DNA of 64,000 bases from Parascedosporium putredinis (taxonomy: Eukaryota > Ascomycota > Sordariomycetes > Microascales > Microascaceae), in contig CASHTG010000018.1 of the NCBI GenBank assembly GCA_949357655.1, positions 372,001-436,000 of the forward strand, read 5' to 3'. Of the stretch, positions 34,701-47,212 are shown piece after piece. A program made the translations under genes and the position numbers. Positions within the stretch are counted from its first letter, which is position 1; each line of letters begins with the position of its first letter. The notes below the pieces were generated by a model, which did no database searches, had not been told where the DNA came from, and saw nothing but the letters and a program-made list of their open reading frames with translations.

Positions 34701-37700
34701 GTTGAGGCGTGTGCTAAGTGTGATTGATAATGTTCAATTGTTGCACCTTGCCATTGGAATTCGTGAGGACCGTCAAGTAGAATGTCGCCGCCGCTCGAAT
34801 AGGCAGTCACGTGGGTGCGGTCCTGGACGCCGCGCACACGGGATGTGTCCAGATTTAAGCCTAGGAGGTTTGCCAAGCCTTGGTAGAGAAAAAAACGCTT
34901 GGGAACCTTGGAAGTGGCAGGAGAATATTATTCTCTCACCCGCTTGCCACCCTCCTTTTCCATCTTGCCTCTTGCCTCTTCCAGAATGATGAAATATCCG
35001 AGAGAGGGGTTGGGGACCGGGCAGTGCAGGCAACTAGCCGAGATGTGGTTATCCCTCCGGGCGGTGGACCGCCAAATCGATTGAGTTTTGCCTCTTGGCA
35101 GCTCTTGTTTGCGAGGTGTGCGCACACGAGCAAGGACTTCTTCACCTTGTCGTACGGGCTCAGCGGGCAACGGAACCAAGTCGAAACCTAGCGAGATACC
35201 GGGTTTGCTCGATCCAGGCTTCCATGCGGGCTCTCTCCGGATTTCGTCTTTGGGAACATGCATGAAGAACAACGAGAAGCGAGTCTTGCTGAAATTCCAT
35301 CAAGTTAACAATCGTTCACTTACCGGGGGCAAGCTCGAGTCACATTAGTCACGCCATACCTACGAGAACAGGGACCAGCAGCCATAATTGGTGACGTCGG
35401 TGGAAGCTCGCCTCAACCGCACTAAAAACCCTGACCACTCACCGCCAGTGCACCTTTTGTTGCCCAATGCCTGGCTCGAGGTTGATCGCTGACATTGACG
35501 AGCCTCAAAGATCATTGATGGGCATTAGGCACCCGATGCACTAAACCCTCCGCGGGCTAGCAAGACTCGGAAACCCACAAACTGAGCTAATAAGTGACGG
35601 GTCGTTGATATCAATCTCTGCGATGAGCCTCTGCTTTGTCCCTGCTCCGCCCGGGCGATGTCGACAACGCCGGAGAGGTGCGCCCAAATTCGCAAAGTGG
35701 AGATGAGCGATGAAAAGAGGCATCCCACGCCACACTATACACACGTACACCCCGTGAACGAGAAAGCCTTCTCTACCCTTTCTTGCGTGTCGGTAATAGC
35801 AGCACGTCGAGAATGGTACAACCTTCTACGACTCTCGCTCCAGACTCTCTGAGCCAAAAGTCAACTCCGATGAAGGGGCGAAAAAAGAAGATAGGGCACT
35901 AGCTGCGCTGCCTTCGACTTATCAATTAGTGCTAAAAAGGCCAAGATCGAGAGAAGGGTCCATCTCCGGGCACTGCCCTCCTGCTACCCACTTGGCTGGT
36001 GCCATCTCCTATTAAGATCGGACACCCTTCATATTTAGGCGATGTTCAGTGTGAGGCCTCTTCTAGTTTGCTTTGACAAAGCTCAGTGGAGGTTGCCGAA
36101 GCGACTCGTTGTTTTTCTTCCGAGGTGGCAACGGCCCCGAGAGGGGAGAAGAAAAGCAAAGAGAAAAAACCATGGAGCGTATCGCCCCTCTGTAAGATCC
36201 AGTCGTATAAAGAAATTGGGGAAAGACAGTGAGGGCTGAGATATATGTCTTGATACGGAAATTTGAGCTCTTCCTCGCCCTATCCGCGCTTTGAAGATTG
36301 ATCCTTCGATCGTCGTGTCAGAGACATCCATGGATCTATGGAGTGGGTGTTTGTCACCGCTCGGCAGGTACCGACCCGCCTAGAGTTGCTAGGATAAACC
36401 CCTCATCAAACGACAGTTCGGCCGTGGTACCATTTCTAAAGCTCCACAACATCAATAGTGTACATATCCAAGACTTCACTGTTCCTGCTGGGGCACGCAC
36501 CGCAGACGCTTGCTGCCTCCCGATTGTCCACCGACAGGGCGACAGAAGGGTGGGTGCGTGACACCGAGATTAATAGAATCGATAAGGAGCGGCTTTGATT
36601 GATACGTCGACAAATCTACGTCAGAACAAGGGCGCAAGCGATTATCGTATTTTAGTGTACCCTTGGTCTCTGCGCAAGTCGGATGACCCTAGGTCTTGGT
36701 ACACGATCTTGTTGGCCAATTCTTTGCTCTGGTCGCGCAGGCACGACTTAGACCTAGCTCTTCTTAAGAGCTAGGTCTACGTTGGGCCTGAATTGGGCCT
36801 CGCTGGGCTGGGAATCGCTCAACCATGCAGAGTGACTTGGGATTTACCTTGTCGCTTGCTTTTCCAATTCTGACGAAAGAAAAAAATGAATGAAAATGAA
36901 AATGAAAATGGGAAAAAGGAGGCCACTCAACGTTGAAAGTGGTTGGATCGTCAACTTAATTTTTATATCTTGATTTCACATGCAAACAGCAGTGCTCAAC
37001 GTTGGGTTATGGTGACAAATGACGAAACGAGAGCTTGGGCTGTGTTCTGAAAGGGATGAGCTTGGATTGATGGGTTAGCCTCGAGAAGAGCTTCCCTCGC
37101 TTCCTTGTAATCGCCATGGTGTTACCTTCCCACCTTAAAAGTGCCCAGCAACCAAGCTGGCACCCCATCTATACATTTGACACCTCACTCTTTCGATAAA
37201 GTTGGCAAGTCCACCCCCACCCCCCTTCCCCTCGCCCCTTCCAGGCTTCCTCGGGGTTTGGGGAGGTGTAGGTTTGGTAGGTCGTGCGCACTAGTTTTGT
37301 ATCCCGCTGGTATCAATCGATGTCTCTGATGAAATGAATGCGCTTGGCAAGCAGCGGCATCGAGTGACTTTTGGGGGCTGTGCAAAGCCAAAAAGATTGA
37401 CCCAATCCAAGCAGATTCCAAAGGTCACACACATCTTGACATCACGTTGTTGGCTGGCGAGGGCCACTCGCGCACCCGATCTTTCTTTATTTTGGGAGGA
37501 GTCGTCTCGTTGCCCAAAACAATATAGAGTCCGACAACACCATGCCCACACATGCACTTTTTCCCTATCCTCTCAAAACAGCCTGGACCGACGAATGACG
37601 ACCTCCTTGCGGTCCAATAATATCTTCTGAAGACTGATGTCAATGGATCCTTGCCACACCATTCGACCAGCAACACTGCCATACCTCGCCGTTTGGTGAA

Positions 37701-38044
37701 CCACCAAAAGTTGACAACACGAAGCTAAACGCGCTCACCGACCCATCCAGCTTACCCTAGGCCAGGCTCTTCACGCACGTCCTTTCCTTTCACCGCCGCC
37801 AAAGGCGAGAGGAGGCAGAAGCGAAACCCCCAAAGGCAAACGCAAGGGCTAGAAAGAAAAAAATTCGGAAAAGAAAAAAGCTGACAGCGAAGCTTTGCGT
37901 GCGGTGTGAGTGTGCGCTCGACTTTTGTGAGCCCTCGCTGCATCGCAAATCGAGCAACTACTCGCCGGCTCACCGAAGTACGAAGAATTTCTTGAGAGGA
38001 GCAAGCCTACCATTTTACTTGCATTATAATAATCACCGTCTACG
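31758..38044. other. 6.3 kb gap upstream of the Ca2+-ATPase gene, no gene supported
   Basis: I found no splice-supported or family-like coding sequence on either strand. The region contains AAATG pentamers near 36890-36910 and a perfect 31-base hairpin at 36749-36779. Base composition is ordinary, with no AT-rich, RIP-like block and no transposon reading frame visible. Confidence 0.5.
36749..36779. repeat. perfect inverted repeat, 14-bp arms, 3-base loop
   Basis: TAGACCTAGCTCTT, then CTT, then AAGAGCTAGGTCTA. The arms are perfectly complementary. No T-run follows directly and no gene lies within 1 kb, so its role is unclear. Confidence 0.9.
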
Positions 38045-41000
38045 ATGGATTCCACACCACATCATTCACGGAAACGCTCTAGGGCCCCTAGTATCCATGT
38101 GGACACATCGGCCGTCACAGACAAGAGAGGTAGGTTGGTTACAATTTGTTATCCTTCGCGCTCTTTGACTCCTAATCCCCACTGTACTTGCGTCGTTGAT
38201 TTGGGCGAGGGCATCGTGTGCTCTCACCCTCCTTATCGACAGCATGGTATATGGTGTTGGTTGCCACGGGACTAACGTCGGGAATGCAGATACTCACTCC
38301 AGCGCTAGCTCGGGCTCGCAGGACGACACAAAGCTTACAACTCCGGCGTGGGGTAGGACTGGTAGCACTTCAACCGCCGGTCACTCGGCAACCTCATCCA
38401 ATACACTGCAGCCATCAGGCGATAGCCTTGCCTCCCCACATCACAAAAGGGCTTTCAAGCCCCCACGCGGTCATCCTTGGAAGAACTGTGGAGGCCGTTA
38501 CCCGAAGACCAGGATCTATTCAAGGTCGAAGAGAACCCTTTTGCTTTTACCCCGGGCCACACGTCACGGTTGTTAAATCCCAAGAGTCTGAAGGCGTTCC
38601 ACGCCCTGGGCGGCCTGCATGGTATAACAAAGGGTCTGAGAACCGACGCGAAGTCGGGCCTCAGCGTTGATGAGACGAAGCTCAGCGGGGCCGTGACCTT
38701 TGAGGAGGCGACCGGCTCTCAACTCCCCACCTCATCGACCGAGTCGTCCCCGGAGATTCAACCGGCGAAACCTGCGCAGCCGCAGCGCTCAAATACGTAC
38801 AAGGGTGATGGAGAGGCCTTTGCGGACCGAAAACGGGTGTACGGCAGGAACACGTTACCGGAAAGAAAATCGAAATCGTTCCTTCAGTTGGTCTGGATCG
38901 CCCTACAAGACAAGGTCTTGATCCTGCTGAGCGTCGCCGCCGTAGTGTCTTTAGCTCTTGGTCTGTACCAGACCTTTGGCAACAAGTCCCATCACGAAGG
39001 AGCCAAGGTGGAGTGGGTGGAGGGCGTCGCCATCATAGTTGCCATCGCCATCGTCTCGCTAGTTGGCGCCCTGAATGATTGGCAAAAGGAGCGGCAGTTC
39101 CAGAAGCTCAACAAGAAAAAGGAGGACAGGCAGGTCAAAGTGATTCGTTCCGGAAAACCCACCGTCATCTCGATTGAGGACATATTAGTGGGTGACATCC
39201 TCATGCTAGAGCAGGGAGACGTCATTCCGGTCGATGGCATCTACATCGATGGGCACAATATCAGCTGCGACGAGTCCTCGGCGACCGGCGAATCAGATTT
39301 GATCAAGAAGACCCCGGCAGAAAAGGTCATGCGGGTTCTCGAAACAGCCGACCACGATATCGAGGTCAAAAAATTGGACCCTTTCATCATCTCGGGTGCC
39401 AAAGTGCTCGACGGCGTTGGCACGTGCATGGTCACAGCTGTTGGCCCGTACTCCACCCACGGAAGAACTATGCTTTCCCTGCGCGACGACAATGAGCTCA
39501 CTCCGCTACAAATGAAATTGAATATGCTAGCTGGTAAGTTTTGTGCCTTTGATTGCTTTCTTTCTTTTTTTCTCTTTTTTCTCTCCTCGCCGTTGTCTGG
39601 GCGGGTAGAATCTCGCTAACTGTATCGTCTTTCCCTCATCTCAGGTTACATTGCGAAGTTAGGATGCGGCGCCGGTCTCCTTCTCTTCACTGTTCTCTTC
39701 ATCGAATTCCTTGTTCGCCTCAAAGGAAGCGATAAGACGCCAGACCAAAAGGGCCAGAACTTTATGCAGATCCTCATCACGTCCATCACCATCATCGTCG
39801 TCGCCGTCCCTGAAGGTCTCCCGTTGGCGGTGACTCTGGCTTTAGCCTTCGCCACTAAGAAAATGACCAAGGAGAACAACCTCGTGCGCCATCTTCAATC
39901 ATGCGAGACCATGGGAAATGCGACTGTTATTTGCTCCGACAAGACGGGCACCTTGACCGAGAACGTCATGACCGTTGTGGCTGGCTCTCTCGGAACCGGT
40001 TCAGTCTGCTTCGGGGAGGAAAGCGTCCTGAAATCGATGCCCGAGGGCACCCCGACCGAGCAATTTATCCAACCCAGCAAGGTTTCTTCTACCCTCAGCG
40101 ACGAGGTTCGTGAGCTCCTCAACCAGTCCATCGCGATCAACACCACGGCGTTTGAGGGCTCCGAGAAAGGCAAGGCCGTTTTCGTGGGCACCAAGACCGA
40201 AACGGCTCTCCTAGACTGGGCGCGAAACAATTTTGCTCTCGAGTCCCTTGAGATTATGCGCTCGAACAACGAAGTTGTGGAGATGTTTCCCTTTAACTCG
40301 AGCAGGAAGTGCATGGCGGCCGTTATCCAGCTACCGAATAAGAAGTACCGCATCTTTGTGAAAGGTGCCCCCGAGATCCTGCTGGGTCAGTGCCACCGGG
40401 CCCTCGACTCTCCCGAGGAAAGCCTTCACTCGACGGCCCTCGAGCAGGCTCACGTCGACGAGATCAAGGGCAAGATTTCCCTATTTGCTTCGACCTCGTT
40501 ACGAACGCTAGGATTGTGCTTCCGCGACAGCGACCAGTGGCCCCCTGCGCGATCGAAGCGCGCCGACGACTCGTCCAACCTCGAGCTCAGCGATGTTTTC
40601 CGAGAGATGGTTTGGATCGGAGCCGTCGCAATTCAAGATCCCGTGCGATCGACAGTGCCCACCGCGGTCCAGGCATGCAACCGCGCATCGGTTCAAGTGA
40701 AGATGGTGACTGGAGATAATGTCGCGACGGCGAAGGCGATTGCAAAGTCGTGCGGGCTCATGAAGGAGGGAGGCACTGTCATGGAAGGCATCGATTTCCG
40801 TCGCCTCAGCGATGTGGAGAAGGAAGCGGTCGTCGACGACCTCTGCGTGCTGGCTCGGTCTAGCCCCGAGGACAAGAGGATTCTTGTCAAGGTGCTGCAG
40901 AATAGGGGCCATGTCGTGGCTGTCACTGGAGACGGAACCAATGATGCACCTGCGCTCAAGGCCGCCAACGTGGGCTTCTCCATGGGCATCACCGGAACAG

Positions 41001-42124
41001 AGGTGGCCAAGGAGGCATCAGATATCATCCTCTTGGACGATAACTTTGCCTCTATCGTGGGGGCGCTTGCGTGGGGCCGGGCGATCAACGACGCAGTCAA
41101 GAAGTTTTTGCAATTCCAAATCACGGTCAACATCACGGCGGTGCTCATCACGTTTGTATCTGCAGTTACGTCGGACAACGAGGCCTCGGTGCTCAACGCG
41201 GTTCAACTGCTCTGGGTCAACCTCATCATGGACACGTTTGCGGCGCTGGCTCTAGCGACGGACCCGCCGGGAGACAGCTTGTTCGACCGCAAACCGGAGC
41301 CCAAGACGGCGCCCCTGATCAGCCTACCGATGTGGAAGATGATCATCGGGCAGTCCATCTACCAACTCATTGTCATTTTCATCTTGTACTTTGCGGGACC
41401 CAAGTTCCTGCACTACCCCGAGGACGAGCATCGGACGCTTATTTTCAACACGTTTGTCTTTATGCAAATCTTCAAGCTCGTCAACAGCAGGCGCATCGAC
41501 AATCAGCTCAACATCTTTGAAGGGCTGCTCAAGAACCGGCTCTTCCTGTTGATGGCAGCCATCATGGTTGGCGGGCAACTCATCATTATCTGGTTCGGCG
41601 GGGCAGCCTTTGTGGTAACGCCCCTCAACGGGCCTCAGTGGGGTATCTCGATCGTATTAGGGTTCCTCTCCATCCCCGTGGGCGTGCTCATCCGCCTCTT
41701 CCCCGACTCTTGGATTACGGCTACTATCAACGCGGTGGTGCCCCGTCGATGGCGCGAGGGCAAGGCGGCGCGACAGGCGGAGTCGTACGATCTCACGGCA
41801 GCGATGCTCGACGTGCGCGACGATCTCGCCTTTTTCAACCGTATCCGCGGCGGGCGCATGGCAGTCCTGTGCGACCCCAAGTTTATACAGAAGCAGCTGC
41901 ATGGCCGTACGCGAAGCAGGCGTGGTTCCAACGCGTCCACGTCACCCATGTACTCGGCCATGGGTATGCCCGGCCTCATCGCCGCCAGCATCGGTGGGCT
42001 GCCGTCACCAGAAGGTGGCAGGAGCGCCGAGGCGATGCAGGTGGAAAGTGTGGGTGAGGGGGACAGGGATCTCAAGAGTGGCAAGGATCTGGAGGGTGGT
42101 GAGGCTGATAAGCCGCGGACTTGA
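38045..42124 (+). CDS. pmc1: PMC1-type Ca2+-transporting P-type ATPase (P2B)
   Basis: A P2B calcium pump that moves cytosolic Ca2+ into the vacuole or out across the plasma membrane. Exons are 38045-38129, 38290-39533 and 39645-42124, joined by GT..AG introns that split Asp and Gly codons. Visible motifs in order are an N-terminal PFAFTP and LNPKSL region, two membrane helices (VLILLSVAAVVSLALGLY; VAIIVAIAIVSLVGAL), the actuator SATGESD, the ion-site helix VPEGLPLAVTLALAF, the phosphorylation site CSDKTGTLTEN (catalytic Asp codon 39938, residue about 542), KGAPE, TGDNVATAKAIA, and the hinge TGDGTNDAPAL. Four further helices follow. Total is 3,809 nt. One missing C in the run at 38460-38464 gives 3,810 nt, or 1,269 residues, normal for fungal PMC1. 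The N-terminal tail before the first helix is long, as expected for an autoinhibitory region in such pumps. Confidence 0.96.
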
Positions 42125-43403
42125 GGAACGCAACTACCTCGATATTTTCTTTTCTTTGCCTGTCATGGCAAACCAAAACTCGGCTTGGAGCTCTAGGCGC
42201 ATGTGTGTAGGCTAAAGGCGAGGGCTGGAGTTTGGCTTCTTAGGCGTTCTTTTTTTTTCTCCCATGTTTTCTCTAGACGGGCAGCCAAAGTGCACAGGCG
42301 CACGGGGCTCTTTTTTTTTTTTCTTCTTCTCTACTTTTCTTCCACACTAGGCTTCGTCATAGCATCAGCATCAGAGTGGTTAGTCCCGGTTGGGTTATTA
42401 CATCGTTGTACAAGTTAGAAATTCTACCTCTACGCCTGCATCGCAACGGGTCCCCGAAGGATCCGGTTCGTTGGAGCATTATTACCAAGCCACCAAAATG
42501 AGAGGTCTTGTTCTGGAGTGGGCGGTCGGCTTTGAAAACTTTCTGTGAAGCAACGATAGTGCATTGATGTCGGGAGGTGTCGTGGCTCTTAGGTGTTGTT
42601 GAAGGAGCTAGAAGGGGGTGGAATGTCTCAGCCCAGGAGGAGTGGATGGAGTGAATAATTATGAGGTGCAAGTCTAGCACATATGCAGTAGCTTTCTTGG
42701 CCTCGTTGTCGCACCAGCATCACGGTCTTCTGGAGCGTTTTCGGTGACTGTTTTTGAAAGGGACCGGGGTAATGAGGGGTGCGACAAGAGCGGTTGAGAG
42801 CCCGCAGTGAACAGGGGTGTACATATAAAAACAAATGGACTGGCCGCTGAGTGAAGAGGCTCTCCTTGCTTTCTCGGAGCACCGTCGCGTGCGCCGGAGA
42901 CGGGCCCAGTGGCGAATATTTTTTTGATTCCCGACTTGATATGAGCAAATGGAACATTGAAATATTCGTACTTCGTATTGTTCCATCGGGACTGTAGAAA
43001 GGTCAAGTAATAGAGCAGTGCTCACTATAACTGAGGGTACAAGAGGCAGTACAAATGTCAATGCAAGGACAAAACGCGCATTTTGCGGTCCCGTTTATTT
43101 AGTCTCCGTCAGTCTCTCACAAAGTTCGAAGATTGTGGAAAAAGCATTCGAAAGCCGCGAACCAAACAAACACTCCAACCCCCGCAGCCTCACTATTCAC
43201 TCATACGTCACCTACAATAGCATCCACTTCATCGTATCCAGCATCTCATCAGTCTAGTTATCTATCATTTAGATCAATAGCTACTGCTAGCTTTCTCTTA
43301 CCACCTCTATGTAACATATAGAAGGTTAGGATCGAGAAACACTTTTGTTGTTTCTATTCTTCCCCCCTTTTTTTCTGGTTGTTTTCTGGGTTCCTTTCTA
43401 ATA

Positions 43404-43458
43404 GATTTCGTTCTCGATTTCGTTCTCGATTTCCAGTGTCGTTCTCGATTTCATTCTG
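43404..43458. repeat. short tandem repeat, unit GATTTCGTTCTC
   Basis: Two exact 12-base units are followed by two degenerate ones (GATTTCCAGTGTC GTTCTC GATTTCATTCTG). They lie in noncoding sequence. Confidence 0.8.
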
Positions 43459-44520
43459 GGTGTTGGTTCTGGACCTGACTCTGTGGGGTTAAGTGCATGG
43501 ATTATTTGGATCCATCAACTATTCCATTGGCTGGCACCTCTTGGATGAAGTGTCAGGGACACCCAGCCGCCGCTTTACATGGTCTGAGACGGCTCACGAA
43601 AGGATCAGATGAGTTGCCCAATTCGGGAACATTGGGCTTGTTAGCGGACGACATAATGGACCAGGGGCACGAGGCTGCAGCTAATTGTATCTCCCACGGA
43701 TTTTAATAGGAAAACAATACAATGTTCAGAGAACCTGGCAAGCTGGCCAGCGTTTGCCTGGCGAGTTTCGCGCTAACAAGACTAAATTGATGCTAACCAG
43801 AGATTGGTCACCTTTTCACACCTTCGCGCAACTCCGGTGAGTTCGCACCCTTCGCACATTCTCGCACCCCCCGCCTATCCGTCATCGCTCCGAGAAACAC
43901 TTGAGATCACCTCTTAAACCCTTGACGGGCCGCGGGATACTGCAGCGGTGGCTTGAATCACCATGATGGCTGACTTGGGAATGGTATGCAATTCGAAGAA
44001 AAGGGCCAAAAAGGAGGCGGAAGCGAGATTCTGTGATGGATATACCACACCCCCTTCCACCTCTAACTTATTTCTATCCAATCGGCGATATCCTTTTCTT
44101 CGCGTCCCACACAGGAGGAAGAAGGCGAGGCAACTTCGAAAGCAAGCTGACGAAGAGATGGGAAAATAACCATTTCGTGCAGCAACATATCTATTATTCC
44201 AAGAAATGACCCCGAGAGGATCCCAAGCGGATTGCAAGCGCACATCCACACAAAACGACCGTCCTTTTTCAGAGCCTGTAAAATATCTACCAAGTAAATT
44301 CTCGGGATTCTCAAGTCCTCCAAACCACCGCGGGCGGTAGCCCTCCCTTACCCTCCTCCCCTCTTCTCCCCCTCTTTTCTCTCACTCCTCTCACTCCTCC
44401 TCATCTTCTCTAAGATGGAAACACGCCATCTCCTACTCAGGGACCGGACGTCGGTGACCCGCCGCCTTCACTTTGGCAATGTATTCCTTCGCCTCGCTCA
44501 CTATCATTTCACACCACAAG

Positions 44521-45324
44521 TTAGCATGGATGCCCCCGAGATCGAGCAAAGGAAGATAAAAAAAAAAAAAAAAAAAAATGTAAAAAGAGGAAAAGGGAGA
44601 CAAGTGATTCTTCAGAAAAAAAAAAAGGAAAAGTGGTTTTGTGAGAGTGCAACCCGGGGATTGCCATCTCCGGGTAGTACGTCAATTGACTAACACGGGA
44701 ATACAGATTTCTATGCGCTGGGGCTTGAAACGTACATTGTCGCTCAGTCTTAGACCAGCTAGTCATAACCCAATTCTCATTAATTCTCTCCCCATGTATT
44801 CCTCGATCGTCCGGGAACAAGTGGAATTCCGTGGTGTAAGGCATCGGTGATGCATGGTCTGGTGTGGGCTGGCCTTCGCCGGCAGATGATAGGGGCGTCG
44901 GCGCGGGGACACAACTACCAGCGCGCCAACCCTCGACAGCGTCCTCGTCCCAATCCAACTCATCAATCTCCGGCACGGCAGGCGCAGATGGGTGATTCCC
45001 ACTCCACGCGCCGACAGACTCGAGCCCCCAGTGAGAGGACTGTCGGTCTTTAGGCCTTGGGCCGTAACAGGGAGCATCGTCTGGCACGGGCACGGCGGCA
45101 GCGCCGGCAGCACGGCCATCACCGCGGTCACGCGCCTGTATCTGGGGGTCGTTAGAGCCGGCTTGATGATGACGACGCCGGGCCGATGCCCTGCTCGACG
45201 ATGGCGAGGACGCCAACATGTGCTTTGATTTTGCCGAAAGGGGGTTTTTGGAACTTCCTCGGCAAGCCTTTGTGCTATCTTCATGTTCAGATATATCGCG
45301 ATGAGGGTTGCGCGGGACCGACAT
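44521..45324 (-). CDS. possible hypothetical protein, low support
   Basis: An open frame of 267 codons starts MSVPRNPHRDISEHEDS. It contains one protein-like stretch (VPEIDELDWDEDAVEGWRAG), and its last 40 residues are a low-complexity, A/T-driven tail that is probably not coding. A splice donor (GTACGT) near 44733 could end the real coding sequence earlier. A second - strand frame over 44763-45284 competes with it, and given the deletion errors elsewhere a mixed frame is possible. I recognise no domain. Confidence 0.28.
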   Translation of the reverse strand: MSVPRNPHRDISEHEDSTKACRGSSKNPLSAKSKHMLASSPSSSRASARRRHHQAGSNDPQIQARDRGDGRAAGAAAVPVPDDAPCYGPRPKDRQSSHWGLESVGAWSGNHPSAPAVPEIDELDWDEDAVEGWRAGSCVPAPTPLSSAGEGQPTPDHASPMPYTTEFHLFPDDRGIHGERINENWVMTSWSKTERQCTFQAPAHRNLYSRVSQLTYYPEMAIPGLHSHKTTFPFFFSEESLVSLFLFLHFFFFFFLSSFARSRGHPC

Positions 45325-45976
45325 TGCAGTGGAAATGCCGATGATGTAGTCCGGTGGGTGTTTGAAGATGAGGGAGATGACGCTAGTCTTTTAGGAAAAG
45401 ATGAGGCTGGTCTTTGGGAAAGGGGATGCGAGGATTTCGGAATAGTGCAGGGGTGTAAAAGGGAAGTTGGGCAGTGAGGGGAGATGTGTGCTTTGATAGG
45501 AGACTGGAAAGGTGGAAAGGATGACTTGGATCGCTGGTGATCTCGGGGATATCTTTTTGCGGTAAGACTGGAAGAAAACGCTTTATATAGGAGTGCAATA
45601 GATATTTAGTAGTATCTTGATAGGACGGAAGACTCGAGACCTAGCTTGAGAGTAGAAGTATGAAACGACGAGGTACGGTGCCAGCGAGAGAGCGGCAGTC
45701 AGCTCCGTTTTATGTCGCCGGCTGCGGGCGGTGGGGACCCCCTTCCCTTCCCTACCGGCGAAATTCCTCGACTATGTGGCCAATCACCGCGGTTCCTGGC
45801 CTCCGGCCCTCTCAGTAGCTCTCATTGCATGGATGGATCTATCCATGGATGTATCTTTGCACCACCAAGCCCGACTAGGTACTAACCTCAGGGCTGGGAC
45901 TGCATATCAAAAGGTTTCCGCGTACCCTTCGCCTTACCATGACTTCCTAAAAGAGGAATGCTCCTTGCTTTGACAG

Positions 45977-46255
45977 GATGTCGCAAAACGTCGCAGTCCA
46001 TCCCCCACTTCGAACTCAACATCCTCACGCCCTCTTCCGCCTCCCTCTTCCTCCCTGTTCCACCTTTTCTTGACGGGATACGGGATATCGCAAAATATCG
46101 CAGTCCATCCCCACTTCAAACCCAACATCCTCAGGCCCTCTTCCACCTCCCTCTTCCTCACCTTTTCCACCTTTTCTTGACGGGATATCGCAAAACATCG
46201 CAGTCCATCCCCACTTCAAACCCAACGTCCCTCGCACTCTTCCACCTCCCTGCCC
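45977..46255. repeat. three tandem copies of a roughly 100-107 bp unit
   Basis: Each copy begins with a GATATCGCAAAACATCGCAG-like segment, then TCCATCCCCCACTTCAAACC and a pyrimidine-rich tail with CTTCCACCTCCCTCTTCCTC. Starts of the TCGCAAAA core are at 45981, 46088 and 46188, giving periods of 107 and 100 bases. Confidence 0.88.
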
Positions 46256-47124
46256 CCGGTCCCTGTTGTTCCTACTATACGAATCCCTCTCCCCGTCACC
46301 GCTCCCTCCGTCCTGCCCTCTGTAGTTCTAAACTACCCCGTGTCCCATATCTCGCCATACCTATCTCCGAGAAATTAATTTGGGCATCGCCAATTTATTT
46401 TGAGGCTGATGCGGCCCCTTGCCAAAACTTTTGATAGATGCATTGAGCTATTCACGAGACTCATTCCTGCCTTCGCATAAGATGGCTCCAAACTCCGTTG
46501 CGAGCCACTCAGACTGTTCTAGCTAAGAGAGAGATTGTAGTAGTTGCAGCCGAGTGTATTGAGCCGCTCACCAGCATTCGCCGCACAATGTACTCCGTAC
46601 CTGTGTCGGTCCGAGAGAAGCCTATATCTATCCACATATACTCGTTAGGTCACTAACCGGCCGAGTATTCGCTATGATTGCGTGTCGGGACGAAGAGCGA
46701 GGGGTGAATTTAAAGCGTCACAAGACCCGCAACAAAGGATAGGCCACGACGAATCCTCGTTAGAATAGAAGACGGGGTTACATTGACTGGCACAGCTACC
46801 AAACTTATAACGCGCGCTCGTTCCTCAGTCCACCCGAGTTCCACCCTAGACGATTGAGAAAAAAGCAACCGGTATGAGATTATAGGAAAGAGACCCGGAT
46901 ATGTCATCCGCATACGCAACCAACCAAGAAACAGGGTCACGGAACCCGGAGAGCGAGCCAAAGCTAGGTGGACGCTGCCTACATGTACTGTGCACGAGCA
47001 TGTATTGTCCCCCGGGCCGCGGGTAAAATCTTTTTTGACCGAGCTCTTTTATCGTAGCACAAATACCGTGTAGACGCCACCAGCGTGAGCGTTACCTTCC
47101 TACTCCCATTTTGGGCTTACTTTA

Positions 47125-47212
47125 CGCCGTCATCTGAAGTAACTAAGCCGTCTTCTGAAGTAACTAAGCCGTCTTCTGAAGTAACTAAGCCGTTTTCTGA
47201 AGTAACTAAGTG
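47125..47212. repeat. four tandem copies of a 21-bp unit
   Basis: The core TCTGAAGTAACTAAGCCGTCT recurs at 47133, 47154, 47175 and 47196, exactly 21 bases apart and nearly identical. Because 21 is divisible by three it reads as an open SSEVTKP repeat, but there is no gene context. Confidence 0.93.

Noticed and set aside
45977..47212. CRISPR array
   Set aside because: Units are directly abutting tandem repeats without unique spacers, and the genome is eukaryotic.
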